DNA from: a virus
Length of the DNA stretch: 64,000 nucleotides
Strand: one strand, 5' to 3'
IMG/VR virus record: IMGVR_UViG_3300009093_000034
Span: 218,632 to 282,631 of that record
Within the stretch, counting starts at the first letter, position 1, and each line of letters begins with the position of its first letter. Positions 1 through 7,545 of the stretch are shown here, piece after piece. The notes beneath the pieces were generated by a model. It had not been told where the DNA came from. It saw only the letters and a list, made by a program, of their open reading frames with translations, and made no database searches. Both the position numbers and the translations under genes were made by a program.

Positions 1-882
1 ATTGTCAGTGAGATGTTAGACGGTTTGATCTGGGAAAAAGATGTTTCAGTCTCTACCTTCCACGAAAAGGAAGTCGTCGAGACCATCGTTCGTCTCTACC
101 AAGCTTTCTACTCAGATGTTCTCAAGGACGTTGAGTTCCCTTGGAACGAAGAGGACATCGATGCCTTGAAGAACAAGCTTGGAGACTCTGATGAGACTCG
201 AGCTCAGATTCAAGATCTTAGAACTAGAAAGTGGATCCCACGAGTAGATATTCAGTTATCTAAAGATGTCAATACATTTGACATCAATCCAGATGAGCTC
301 AAGAAAGAACTCTATCTTAAGGACAAGACCGGCTTCACAGTAGGTTTCAGCTACCCAAGGTACGGTGACATCCTTACTCTTCGTGAGTTCATGAAGGAAG
401 CCTACAAGGACACAGATCAACAGTTTGCTTCTTTGAAGAACACCTTGAAGTTCCGTCAAGATGCCGAAGAAAGAATGAGACAAGGCGAGAACATCGTCAT
501 GTCAAGAATTCCAAACGTTCCTGACTTCGAGAAAGACAAGTACATCCAGTATGAGTCTGAGAAGCAAAAGTTCGGTATCCAAGCCATCAAAGCTCTTCAC
601 CTTGTTTACTACGAAGGCCAAGACGTAAGAAACCTTCCTCTCGCAGAAAGGACCACCCTTGTAGCCTCAGATTTCCGTATTGATTATAGAATGACAAAGG
701 CAGTCAACGAGTACTTCTCAAACTGGAAGATCGGGTTGAAGCCTGAGATTGAGATGGCAAACCCATTGAAGGGGGTCGTGGAGTCACGTAAGTACTCCTT
801 TCGACTCGTGGATCTTCTTCAAGCCATTAAGTTATACGACACTACTGAGTATGACTACGACTTTGAGCCGCCACACAGCTAA
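1..882 (+). CDS. possible baseplate hub / tail-assembly protein, left-truncated
   Basis: The reading frame is open to base 1, so the gene probably begins upstream; the first ATG (base 13) has no convincing ribosome site. The visible product is about 290 residues, acidic and soluble, with no signal peptide or membrane segment. The middle (a beta-rich part ending in a VGFSYPRYGD-like stretch, then helices) vaguely recalls T4 gp26-type baseplate hub/chaperone proteins, but this is impression only. The next small gene overlaps its 3' end in the +1 frame. Function otherwise unknown. Confidence 0.6.
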   Translation: MVSEMLDGLIWEKDVSVSTFHEKEVVETIVRLYQAFYSDVLKDVEFPWNEEDIDALKNKLGDSDETRAQIQDLRTRKWIPRVDIQLSKDVNTFDINPDELKKELYLKDKTGFTVGFSYPRYGDILTLREFMKEAYKDTDQQFASLKNTLKFRQDAEERMRQGENIVMSRIPNVPDFEKDKYIQYESEKQKFGIQAIKALHLVYYEGQDVRNLPLAERTTLVASDFRIDYRMTKAVNEYFSNWKIGLKPEIEMANPLKGVVESRKYSFRLVDLLQAIKLYDTTEYDYDFEPPHS

Positions 883-1072
883 TGACGTCAACTCTCTTAT
901 GAAACAACCGTTCCACTTCGTCCTAGGCTTGTACAACACCTTGATCAAGCAGACAGAAGAAGAGAACAAAAAGCAAAAGGAAGCTCAGGCTTCGGCTAAA
1001 TCCCAACAGCCTAAGCTTCCTTACATGCCTTCAAGTGTGAACGTTGGTGGAAAAAAGATTTCTGTTCGGTAA
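851..1072 (+). CDS. small hypothetical protein overlapping upstream gene
   Basis: A 73-residue product with a Gln/Lys/Glu-rich helix at about 35-55 and a basic tail. It overlaps the previous gene by 32 bases in the +1 frame. Only a weak GAG precedes ATG 851; an in-frame ATG at 899 has no ribosome site either. It may be made by translational coupling or as a frameshifted extension of the upstream protein, as in tail-assembly chaperone pairs, but no classical slippery heptamer was recognised. Function unknown. Confidence 0.5.
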   Translation: MTTTLSRHTANDVNSLMKQPFHFVLGLYNTLIKQTEEENKKQKEAQASAKSQQPKLPYMPSSVNVGGKKISVR

Positions 1073-1077
1073 ACTTG

Positions 1078-1089
1078 TGAGATATTGAA
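1078..1089 (+). promoter_or_regulatory. TGAGATATTGAA promoter-like motif
   Basis: This matches 11 of 12 bases of the recurring TGAGATATTGTA motif and lies 18 bases before the GTG start at 1108, in the short gap after the preceding stop. Confidence 0.55.
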
Positions 1090-1107
1090 GTCACGAGGTG
1101 AAGTCGA

Positions 1108-1416
1108 GTGAATCTCACTTTTACGAGTAAGACAGGAGAAAAGATCAGGATTCCTATGGGAGCTCCTGGTCATTCCGAGATGAACAGGATCTTGTGGATC
1201 AGTTTCATCAATGCAGGTTTCAACTTTTTGAGCAGGATCATTGCCTTCTTTGGCGTGGTCTTGACGATTGTTGCGGCCCTTGGTGATCATAACTTTTCTA
1301 CTTCGATTTGGTGGTGTGGTACGGCCATTGTGCTGTGGTTCGCTACCTTCGGTATCGGAAAGTTTCTTGGTTTTCGTTCCATCCGAATCTTGAAAAAGAT
1401 CGGTATCATCAAGTAA
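1108..1416 (+). CDS. small two-helix membrane protein
   Basis: A 102-residue protein starting at GTG 1108 after a GAGGTG ribosome site. Residues about 42-60 and 67-86 are hydrophobic and should span the inner membrane; the C-terminus is basic (KKIGIIK), suggesting it faces the cytoplasm. It follows a promoter-like motif and starts a short run of genes. No family recognised. Confidence 0.65.
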   Translation: MNLTFTSKTGEKIRIPMGAPGHSEMNRILWISFINAGFNFLSRIIAFFGVVLTIVAALGDHNFSTSIWWCGTAIVLWFATFGIGKFLGFRSIRILKKIGIIK

Positions 1417-1425
1417 GGACAATGT

Positions 1426-2346
1426 ATGATCCCTCTACCATATGAGGGGTTTTCGATCTCAGAAGACGCTACTCAAGTTAAGACCCCGGAAGGGGTCTTT
1501 TCTTTGATTCCCGGAAAGAACTTCTATTTTGTCAACCCCAACACCGGCACAAAAACATTTGCCAAGCCTAACGAGCTCCTTGAAAGAGCTAAGAGATTTG
1601 TCGAGACTGGTGGAGTTCTTCCACCAAAGAAAGTTCCGGCTAAGAAATCAGCTCCAAAGAAAAAAGTCCAAAAAGTCAAGGTTCCTACTCCGGCTCAGCT
1701 TGAAAGAGCTCGCCTAAAGAAAGAACGAGAAGACAAGAAGAAGGCCAAAGAGGCCGAGAAAGTTGCCAAGGCTCACAAGCGCGAGATGAGAAAGAAGGCA
1801 GCAGAAGAGAAGAAGATCAAGGTTGCTAAGAGAAAGCATCAGCTTCTTCCAGACTTCGTAGCTGACAGGTTCAGAGAACAGTTGGCCAACAGACGAAAGC
1901 GTGAGTCTGGAGAAAATCCTAAGGCTCACGTTTGGAACGGTTTGTTCATCGACTACGAGAAGACCAATCGAGTCACAGAGCTTGTAGCTAACGCTGCTCT
2001 CGGAGTCTCTGTAATTCACATCGTAGGTCCTCAGAACTGGCGAGATGGTTACTTCTTCTACAATCCCATCACGGAAAAGTACACGAAGTTCATCTTCGAG
2101 ATCCACAAGCCCGGCATTGGAAATGACAAGATCATTTGGCCTACGGATCTTGGTGGAGAACATCTTCTTGGTGCCAAGCACCAAGAACTTCGATTGAAGA
2201 AAGAGATGGCAAGGCTCACAACGAAGAGAACTGCTGCTCCTTCTGAAAATCCTGAAGACTCGGTGAAGAACGTTAGTAAGAGAAAGATCGCCAAGTTGCA
2301 TGAGACTCTTGGAGTTTCTCAGCAAGAGGAAAATGAAGATGAGTGA
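1426..2346 (+). CDS. hypothetical protein with Lys/Glu-rich coiled coil
   Basis: A 306-residue protein starting after AAGGAC. Residues 1-60 form a small beta-rich domain. Residues about 63-145 are an Ala/Lys/Glu/Pro-rich, strongly basic, probably helical linker. A second globular part follows (about 150-260, with Trp-Arg-Asp-Gly and Tyr-rich strands) and then a charged tail. A perfect terminator-like hairpin lies inside its first 25 codons (1480-1499). The basic middle could bind nucleic acid, but that is inference; no family recognised. Confidence 0.65.
   Translation: MIPLPYEGFSISEDATQVKTPEGVFSLIPGKNFYFVNPNTGTKTFAKPNELLERAKRFVETGGVLPPKKVPAKKSAPKKKVQKVKVPTPAQLERARLKKEREDKKKAKEAEKVAKAHKREMRKKAAEEKKIKVAKRKHQLLPDFVADRFREQLANRRKRESGENPKAHVWNGLFIDYEKTNRVTELVANAALGVSVIHIVGPQNWRDGYFFYNPITEKYTKFIFEIHKPGIGNDKIIWPTDLGGEHLLGAKHQELRLKKEMARLTTKRTAAPSENPEDSVKNVSKRKIAKLHETLGVSQQEENEDE
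1480..1503 (+). terminator. terminator-like hairpin inside the 5' end of a coding region
   Basis: AAGACCCC (1480-1487), loop GGAA, GGGGTCTT (1492-1499), followed by TTTCTTT. It has an 8-bp GC-rich stem, tetraloop and U-tract as in intrinsic terminators, but lies 54-78 bases inside the gene starting at 1426. It may attenuate transcription unless ribosomes cover it. Confidence 0.5.
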
Positions 2347-2947
2347 TTGGGCTGCGAAGTTTGAAGACAAAGAGAACCACATCAAAGGTACAAAAGGCTA
2401 CCTCCATAGTGTGATCCGGTGTTTGAAAAAAGAAGCAGAAGACATTCAAGGGAAGCTGACGTTTTCTGAGGATCGTTACAACACTCTCTTTAGTTTGTTT
2501 CCTACAGACTTCTCAAGAAAGCATCACTACATGTACCTCGGAAAGATGCTGATGTTCGTAGCTCTCTACGCTCTTATGGCCTTACTTTTTCCTGGACCTA
2601 ACAACATGGACATTCGAGGGATCACTTGCCTCTTTGGAGGCATGACGATCTTCGTTCATCTTCTTCATATCTACCAGTCGACCAGCCAGATGAAGACACT
2701 TTGGTCTCTTCTTAAGGCAAAAGAAAAGTATCTTGATGACATGAAGAAACTTGATAAAGGAAACGAAGCTTTCCTCAACGAGATCAAGATATTTAAGGAA
2801 AAGGAAATCAAGAACATCCTGGCTTGGACCGACTTTTACTCTCGGTACAATAACTTTGTAAGTGATCTTGAAGAGACTCAGATCTGGAATGAAGTCGATC
2901 TGAAAGACGAGTACAAGAAGGCAAAAGATGCGGGTGTTCATTTTTGA
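2339..2947 (+). CDS. two-helix membrane protein with coiled-coil flanks
   Basis: Start chosen at ATG 2339, which has AGAGGA 8 bases upstream and overlaps the previous stop in ATGAGTGA; a longer in-frame ATG at 2300 lacks a ribosome site. The 202-residue product has two hydrophobic helices (roughly 60-77 and 86-105) between charged helical regions, giving a hairpin topology with both ends in the cytoplasm. It overlaps the next gene by 20 bases. No family recognised. Confidence 0.65.
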   Translation: MSDWAAKFEDKENHIKGTKGYLHSVIRCLKKEAEDIQGKLTFSEDRYNTLFSLFPTDFSRKHHYMYLGKMLMFVALYALMALLFPGPNNMDIRGITCLFGGMTIFVHLLHIYQSTSQMKTLWSLLKAKEKYLDDMKKLDKGNEAFLNEIKIFKEKEIKNILAWTDFYSRYNNFVSDLEETQIWNEVDLKDEYKKAKDAGVHF

Positions 2948-3293
2948 GGACATGGAAGATAGACTCAAGTTCTTCAAAAAGATCTTAGTCGACCATGATC
3001 TTCAACACACAGACCAGATTGAGAAAGCAAAGAAGATCCTTCTTAATGAGAAGTGGGACTTTGTTTTTCTTGATCACGATATGGAAGAAAGGTTCATGGA
3101 CTCTAAGACCACTCAGAACAATGGCTATCAGCTGGCCAAGTGGATCGTAGAGAACAAGATCAAGATCGAACAGATCATCATTCATTCCATGAACTCTGTC
3201 GGAGCTGGAAACATTCGTGAGGCTTTGAGAGAGTCTTACCCGACAGTGAACTATGTTCCGTTCAATGTTCTTCGACAAAGCTTAAGAGGTTAA
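2928..3293 (+). CDS. cyclic-phosphate processing receiver-like (cREC) protein
   Basis: A 121-residue single-domain protein with a receiver-like fold: acidic pocket FEDMEDR near residues 6-12, a second acidic strand LDHD at 48-51, then IHSMN at 85-89 followed by GAGN. The LDHD and IHSMN motifs are typical of the cREC family, a receiver-domain offshoot predicted to process cyclic phosphate ends of RNA or nucleotides rather than take part in two-component signalling. An RNA ligase lies three genes downstream, which fits an RNA-repair role. The activity is a family prediction, not something seen here. Confidence 0.7.
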   Translation: MRVFIFEDMEDRLKFFKKILVDHDLQHTDQIEKAKKILLNEKWDFVFLDHDMEERFMDSKTTQNNGYQLAKWIVENKIKIEQIIIHSMNSVGAGNIREALRESYPTVNYVPFNVLRQSLRG

Positions 3294-3297
3294 AACC

Positions 3298-3618
3298 ATG
3301 ATCAAGAGATCATTTACTGGCGCGAGAAGCATCGTCATCAAGAATGGCCAAGTCATCATCGACGGAAAGAAGATCGAACTGGAAGATGTTCCCGAGATCA
3401 CTTTGGAAATCTCGGGTGACGCTCTGAGAATCGACGCCGACAATGTTCAGGAGATCACTGTCAACGGAAACGTGACAGAAGATGTCAAGACCATGAGTGG
3501 AAACATTCGAGTTCAGGGTTCAGTCGGCGGAAACGTCAAGAGCATGAGTGGAGACATTCATTGCGGTGACGTTGCCGGAAAGGTTGAGACCATGAGCGGA
3601 GATATTACAAGGAAGTAG
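3298..3618 (+). CDS. beta-repeat protein with MSGDI repeats
   Basis: A 106-residue protein whose C-terminal half has three imperfect repeats built around MSGNI/MSGDI (near 62, 81 and 99), separated by GNV or GKV turns. This spacing suggests a short right-handed beta-helix or stacked beta-solenoid, as in DUF4097 or bactofilin-like proteins. It sits between the cREC gene and the RNA ligase. Role unknown; it could be a small oligomerising scaffold. Confidence 0.65.
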   Translation: MIKRSFTGARSIVIKNGQVIIDGKKIELEDVPEITLEISGDALRIDADNVQEITVNGNVTEDVKTMSGNIRVQGSVGGNVKSMSGDIHCGDVAGKVETMSGDITRK

Positions 3619-3628
3619 GAGGATCAAA

Positions 3629-3799
3629 ATGCCAGATAACGAAGAAAAAATCATGTGGTCAGCTGGCATGAGTGTCCGAGACTACAAAACCGACACTATG
3701 GTTCACTGGGTCCTACAGGAAGAAGCTGAAAAGAAAATTCGGGAGCTTCAAGCCGAGCTCAACAAGCTGGCCGAAACCATCTACCAAAAGAAGGGATAA
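3629..3799 (+). CDS. small helical protein
   Basis: A 56-residue ORF with a strong GGAGGA ribosome site 6 bases before ATG 3629. It ends two bases before the RNA ligase start. The C-terminal half is an amphipathic helix rich in Glu, Lys and Leu and likely a coiled coil. Its position directly ahead of the ligase implies co-translation. Function unknown. Confidence 0.65.
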   Translation: MPDNEEKIMWSAGMSVRDYKTDTMVHWVLQEEAEKKIRELQAELNKLAETIYQKKG

Positions 3800-3801
3800 C
3801 T

Positions 3802-4896
3802 ATGGCTGACATTAAAAGAAAACTTGCCACCATCCGGACCATCAAGTCCGTTGAACCCATTGAAGGCGCTGACTCCATTGTCAAACTGACCTTCGAGAGC
3901 ATGAACTGGGTCTGCGTCACCAACAAAGACTCCAACCCTGTTCCTGGCCAACGCCGAGTGTACTTTGAGATCGATTCGGTTTTGCCGGATCTTCCGATCT
4001 TCGAGTTCATGAAGCCCTACCGCTTCCGCGTCAAGACCATCAAGCTCCGAGGTCAAGTCTCTCAGGGCCTCTCAATTCCTCTTGAAGAAATCTTCGATTC
4101 TTTTAAGGACGAATACTTCGGAGCCATTTCTGACTATGCTAATGAGGGTGATGACCTCACCGATCTGATCGGAGTGGTTAAGTATGAGATCCCTGAAGAC
4201 GTGAACATCGGTGGAGATACCAAGGGATCTTTCCCTGGTTTCATCACCAAGACTGACGAAGAGCGTGCTCAGAACATCGACCATATCGAAGATGTTCTTG
4301 CTACTCAGGATCTTTCAACCTCGGTCAAGGTCGACGGTTCTTCTGCTACTTTCTACCTCTACGAAGGTGAGTTCGGTGTTTGTTCCAGAAACCTGGAGCT
4401 CAAGGACACCGAGACCAATACTCTTTGGAAGCTTGCTCGTAAGTACAAGCTCAAGGAGAGGATGGAAGCCTTTGCTCTTGGGACTCCTCAGGCAACCGAA
4501 GAACTTCAGAACTTTGCTCTTCAAGGCGAGGTAGCAGGACCTGGCATCCAGAACAACCGAGCAAAACTTCTCGAGGTCGGTCTCTACATCTTCACAGCTC
4601 AGGACATCGACAACACTTCTCGTCTTGATCCTGAAGAACTGAACAGGTTGATTGACCTTCTGAACCAGTATGAACCTGATGCTCCGAAGATCATGAAGGT
4701 ACCTTTCCTTGGAGTTTATCCTGCTGGAACCTTCAAGACCATCAAGGATCTTGAGGACTTCTCTAAGGGTCCTACTGCTTTGGACGGAACTTCTGACAAG
4801 AACGTTCAGAGAGAAGGTGTGGTTTTCCGTAGTGTTGATGGGAACATCTCGTTCAAGTACATCAACCCTCAGTACCTGCTCAAACACGATCTATAA
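3802..4896 (+). CDS. RNA ligase, DRB0094 (DraRnl/Rnl5) type
   Basis: A 364-residue ATP-dependent RNA ligase that would seal nicks or breaks in RNA through a lysyl-AMP intermediate. The N-terminal 100 residues match the OB-like domain typical of the Deinococcus DRB0094 family (SVEPIEGAD, then a YRFRVKTIKLRGQVSQGL-type stretch). The nucleotidyltransferase domain follows: motif I KVDG with the predicted nucleophile Lys176, a later EGVVF (motif IV) and FKYIN (motif V) close to the end. Length is normal for the family. With the upstream cREC gene it could repair RNA cut by host anticodon nucleases; this is inference. Confidence 0.85.
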   Translation: MADIKRKLATIRTIKSVEPIEGADSIVKLTFESMNWVCVTNKDSNPVPGQRRVYFEIDSVLPDLPIFEFMKPYRFRVKTIKLRGQVSQGLSIPLEEIFDSFKDEYFGAISDYANEGDDLTDLIGVVKYEIPEDVNIGGDTKGSFPGFITKTDEERAQNIDHIEDVLATQDLSTSVKVDGSSATFYLYEGEFGVCSRNLELKDTETNTLWKLARKYKLKERMEAFALGTPQATEELQNFALQGEVAGPGIQNNRAKLLEVGLYIFTAQDIDNTSRLDPEELNRLIDLLNQYEPDAPKIMKVPFLGVYPAGTFKTIKDLEDFSKGPTALDGTSDKNVQREGVVFRSVDGNISFKYINPQYLLKHDL

Positions 4897-4898
4897 CT

Positions 4899-5165
4899 AT
4901 GGTCTACGTTGATCAAAGTAAGATCAAGTACGGTTGGATGATCATGAGTCACATGATCTCCGATAACGAGGCCGAGCTTCATGCCTTTGCGCAAAAGCTC
5001 GGCCTTAAACGTTCTTGGTTTCATAGGGACCACTACGACATCTCTCAATCTAAGAAACAAGAAGCTCTTGCTCTAGGAGCTCAAGACGTTACCATCCGAT
5101 GGGCTGTGAAGTTCATGATGGAGAAACGTCGAGGAAAAAGAAATGGATCTCAGAATCAGAATTGA
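4899..5165 (+). CDS. DUF4031-family protein
   Basis: An 88-residue protein starting MVYVDQ, with SHMISD near 25-30, ELHAFA near 34-39 and HYDIS near 53-57. This pattern matches the small DUF4031 family found in actinobacteria and phages, whose biochemical role is not established. It begins 2 bases after the RNA ligase and overlaps the next gene by 23 bases, so the three are probably co-expressed. Confidence 0.7.
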   Translation: MVYVDQSKIKYGWMIMSHMISDNEAELHAFAQKLGLKRSWFHRDHYDISQSKKQEALALGAQDVTIRWAVKFMMEKRRGKRNGSQNQN

Positions 5166-5415
5166 CGGAGAGCTATTTGATCTACTAAAAGATCGGCTTC
5201 TTCAGTTTCATAAAAAAAGTCCTACTTGGAAGCAAGGTGAACTCAGTTTTTGGATCTTCGGAGATCATTGGGGAGAACTCTCTATGATCATTCCAGCAGA
5301 AGGAAATCATTGGACTCCTAAAGACGTGGCACTTGCTGTTCCTCTTTTCAATAAACTTTTAGACGAGAACCATCTTATAGAACATTTGAAAGGTCAACAA
5401 GTCTTTCTAGGATAA
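5143..5415 (+). CDS. hypothetical protein
   Basis: A 90-residue soluble protein with a GAGGAAAAAG ribosome site before ATG 5143. Trp-rich centre (WIFGDHWGELS), no membrane segment, no recognised family. It overlaps the end of the DUF4031 gene and is followed one base later by the next gene. Confidence 0.6.
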   Translation: MDLRIRIDGELFDLLKDRLLQFHKKSPTWKQGELSFWIFGDHWGELSMIIPAEGNHWTPKDVALAVPLFNKLLDENHLIEHLKGQQVFLG

Positions 5416-5416
5416 T

Positions 5417-5701
5417 ATGGAAACAACAATAAAACTAAACGACGATGATAGTTTGATCATCAAGAACTCTTCTGGAGAAGAACTTAAGATCTCTATCTCT
5501 AAAGACTACCATCATTTTTATGTTGTCTATGGTAACGAATTTCATGAACTTGCTCCTGGCTATACTCACTCAGGAAAAGTTGTACGAGAAGAGACAAAAC
5601 CTATGAAATGGGTTCCAAGTGACGACGAATGGTGTGGTAGCGCCCCTAACCCAGAAGGTTATGGTAGAGATCGATATAGAGATGGTATGTGCTATGAATG
5701 A
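5417..5701 (+). CDS. hypothetical acidic protein
   Basis: A 94-residue protein with beta-rich N-terminus (alternating polar and hydrophobic residues) and a Pro/Gly/Tyr-rich C-terminus. No ribosome site stronger than AGGA. No family recognised; start follows the previous stop by one base. Confidence 0.55.
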   Translation: METTIKLNDDDSLIIKNSSGEELKISISKDYHHFYVVYGNEFHELAPGYTHSGKVVREETKPMKWVPSDDEWCGSAPNPEGYGRDRYRDGMCYE

Positions 5702-5728
5702 TTATACTACCTTTCAAAGGAAGGAAGT

Positions 5729-5980
5729 ATGATCTTTATCTTAGAAGAAGCTTTCATGAATGGCACCGTCACAATGGCAACTCTAATAACAGGAGTTGAA
5801 GCTGAGTCTTTTGATGATGCTGTGATTAAGGTTCGAAAAGTCCCTAATCTTCTATCTTTAGAAGCAGAAGGTAAAGTTGCCTGGTATCAAAAAGATGGAG
5901 AAGTGGGATACACCATTCAAGGCGGAGATTTTCCTACGGTTGGTAGGATGACGAATAAAGTCTTGAACATGTTGGAGTAG
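5729..5980 (+). CDS. hypothetical protein
   Basis: An 83-residue protein with a strong AAGGAAGGAAG ribosome site before ATG 5729. Mixed alpha/beta composition with a VEAESFDDAVIKVRK helix in the middle; no membrane segment. Family not recognised. Confidence 0.6.
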   Translation: MIFILEEAFMNGTVTMATLITGVEAESFDDAVIKVRKVPNLLSLEAEGKVAWYQKDGEVGYTIQGGDFPTVGRMTNKVLNMLE

Positions 5981-5983
5981 TAA

Positions 5984-6463
5984 ATGCCTGAAGCAGACGA
6001 TCAACACAATGAGCATGAAAAAGAGATGTTAGAACGACAGGAAAATCTGGATAAACTATATGCACAATCTAGATCTCTTAAAGAAGGGATGTCTGTAGTT
6101 CAGCTTAGAGACTTCTTGAACAGATGCATTGATAATGGACTATCAGAGAACCGAGTAACCATCGATACCGAAGCTGCCACTTTTACCTGTCATCTTGTAG
6201 ATGTTCAAGCAGCTAGTGTCATGCTAGATTGGGGCCAAGGTGACATGGTCACTCTTCATCCTGAGTACAGGAATGGCGAGATGCTTCACGTTCCAGATCA
6301 AGCTCTTACAGAAACTGACATTGATGGGATCATTGAACTTCTTGATGACTGCATCTTAGTTAAGACCACCCATCGTGGCGGTGAAGAGTGTGGAGAAGAC
6401 GAACCTTACATCAACAAAGATAGAGCAAAGAAACTCATCAAAGAGTTCTTGGAGCTACCATGA
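5984..6463 (+). CDS. hypothetical acidic protein
   Basis: A 159-residue, strongly acidic protein (many Asp and Glu), N-terminal helix with coiled-coil character, and a segment with His-Arg-Gly-Gly and a single Cys near residue 130. GGAG precedes the start. It overlaps the next small membrane-protein gene by 4 bases. Family not recognised. Confidence 0.6.
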   Translation: MPEADDQHNEHEKEMLERQENLDKLYAQSRSLKEGMSVVQLRDFLNRCIDNGLSENRVTIDTEAATFTCHLVDVQAASVMLDWGQGDMVTLHPEYRNGEMLHVPDQALTETDIDGIIELLDDCILVKTTHRGGEECGEDEPYINKDRAKKLIKEFLELP

Positions 6464-6600
6464 AAGTTTTCTTTCAAGTCTTGGGTTTAATAGTTTTGAT
6501 CGTGTTCCTTTGCTTGTTTTTCGGAAACATCGACCACCCTGAGAGAATTGGGGAATGGTTTGGAAAGATCGTTAACGGATTTAAGGAGAGTGTAAAATGA
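6460..6600 (+). CDS. small single-pass membrane protein
   Basis: A 46-residue ORF in ATGA-type overlaps with both neighbours. Residues about 5-22 (VLGLIVLIVFLCLFF core) form one membrane helix; the rest is amphipathic. Size and spacing fit a real gene. Function unknown. Confidence 0.6.
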   Translation: MKVFFQVLGLIVLIVFLCLFFGNIDHPERIGEWFGKIVNGFKESVK

Positions 6601-6866
6601 GTGATTGGGCTATCAATGTACTGAACGGTCTTTGGTTAGGTGCCGTTCTTCTTCTTATTGGTATCGTAGGTCATAACTTAGATCTAGATGCTACCAGAAA
6701 ACATGAAGAAGAGCAAACCAAGATTAGTCTTCAACACCACTGGTTGGACCTTCAGCAGGCCAGACTTGAGTATGACAAGCAAAATCATATCACCTTCGTC
6801 ATGGATCAATATCCATTCGGAACTCAAGTTGTTACTCAAGGACAGTCTGTTAGCGTAACTCGTTGA
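6597..6866 (+). CDS. N-anchored small protein
   Basis: An 89-residue protein with an N-terminal membrane helix (about 6-27), then a Gln/His-rich helical region probably on the cytoplasmic or periplasmic face. AAGGAG lies upstream. It overlaps the previous gene by 4 bases and is followed by a promoter-like motif. Function unknown. Confidence 0.6.
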   Translation: MSDWAINVLNGLWLGAVLLLIGIVGHNLDLDATRKHEEEQTKISLQHHWLDLQQARLEYDKQNHITFVMDQYPFGTQVVTQGQSVSVTR

Positions 6867-6875
6867 GATATTATA
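6864..6875 (+). promoter_or_regulatory. TGAGATATTATA promoter-like motif
   Basis: This differs by one base from the TGAGATATTGTA consensus. It overlaps the stop of the preceding gene and ends only 6 bases before the ATG at 6882, so a transcript from it could have almost no leader. Confidence 0.5.
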
Positions 6876-6881
6876 CCAGAA

Positions 6882-7157
6882 ATGAAAGACTGGAAAGAGC
6901 TGGGTCTCAAAGGACCTCCGGATGATCCTGAGGTTTTGGCTATCCTAGCTAAAAACAAAGAGATCACCAAGAGACAGAACGAACTCATTCAAGAAGCCCA
7001 TGCCTTAACTAAAGCAGTTAAGCCTCCCTGTGAATGGTGCAGGTTTGATGGAGAGTTCAGGTGCGAGGCTTGTTCTTCCAATAACTATGAAGGGTTCAAC
7101 ATCAGAGATTATCCGTCCTATGACGTGGAGTTTGTCCCTGACGCGTATGAAGAGTAA
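6882..7157 (+). CDS. small zinc-binding-type protein
   Basis: A 91-residue protein with an N-terminal helix and two Cys pairs (CEWC near 49-52 and CEAC near 62-65) that could hold one zinc ion. There is no visible ribosome site between the promoter-like motif and ATG 6882. Family not recognised. Confidence 0.6.
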   Translation: MKDWKELGLKGPPDDPEVLAILAKNKEITKRQNELIQEAHALTKAVKPPCEWCRFDGEFRCEACSSNNYEGFNIRDYPSYDVEFVPDAYEE

Positions 7158-7161
7158 CGCT

Positions 7162-7545
7162 GTGAAAGACATTGAAGAGATGATCTCAAACTTTAGGATC
7201 AATGATCCTTTTTGGTTGAGATACAGAGAAGGCGATTGTGCCTTCTTTGCCATGGCTCTTCATGATATCATAGGTCTTCATGAATCTACCATTGTCTCTC
7301 TTTGGGTAGACATTGGAACGGCGAAGTCTCCTTGTTGGCTTCATGATACCGTTCATTGGAATGGATTTCTTTGGGACGTTGACGGTCCAGCTACAATAGC
7401 TGAGAAACTCAAGTCCTGGGAAAAACGAGAAGAAGGCCGTGGGTTCTATTGGAAACAAGGAACCGGGATCGAAAAAGAATATGAGATCAAGCTTGAAGAC
7501 GTCCGTCTTCTGAAGCACCAGATCTTAGGGAAGATTTACGCATGA
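7162..7545 (+). CDS. putative Cys-His-Asp papain/transglutaminase-like protein
   Basis: Start chosen at GTG 7162, 7 bases after GAAGAG and just past the previous stop; ATG 7147 is an alternative. The product of about 127 residues has GDCAFFAMAL early, then a VHWNGFLWDVDG stretch later. The order Cys near the start of a helix, then His, then Asp in a W-D-x-D-G strand is the layout of small papain-fold or transglutaminase-like enzymes in phages. Whether it is a protease, amidase or inactive is not clear from sequence. Confidence 0.5.
   Translation: MKDIEEMISNFRINDPFWLRYREGDCAFFAMALHDIIGLHESTIVSLWVDIGTAKSPCWLHDTVHWNGFLWDVDGPATIAEKLKSWEKREEGRGFYWKQGTGIEKEYEIKLEDVRLLKHQILGKIYA

Noticed and set aside
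1714-2385. 223-residue minus-strand ORF
   Set aside because: It is antisense to the Lys/Glu-rich gene at 1426; its Ser/Leu-rich composition is what reverse-complemented Lys/Glu codons give.
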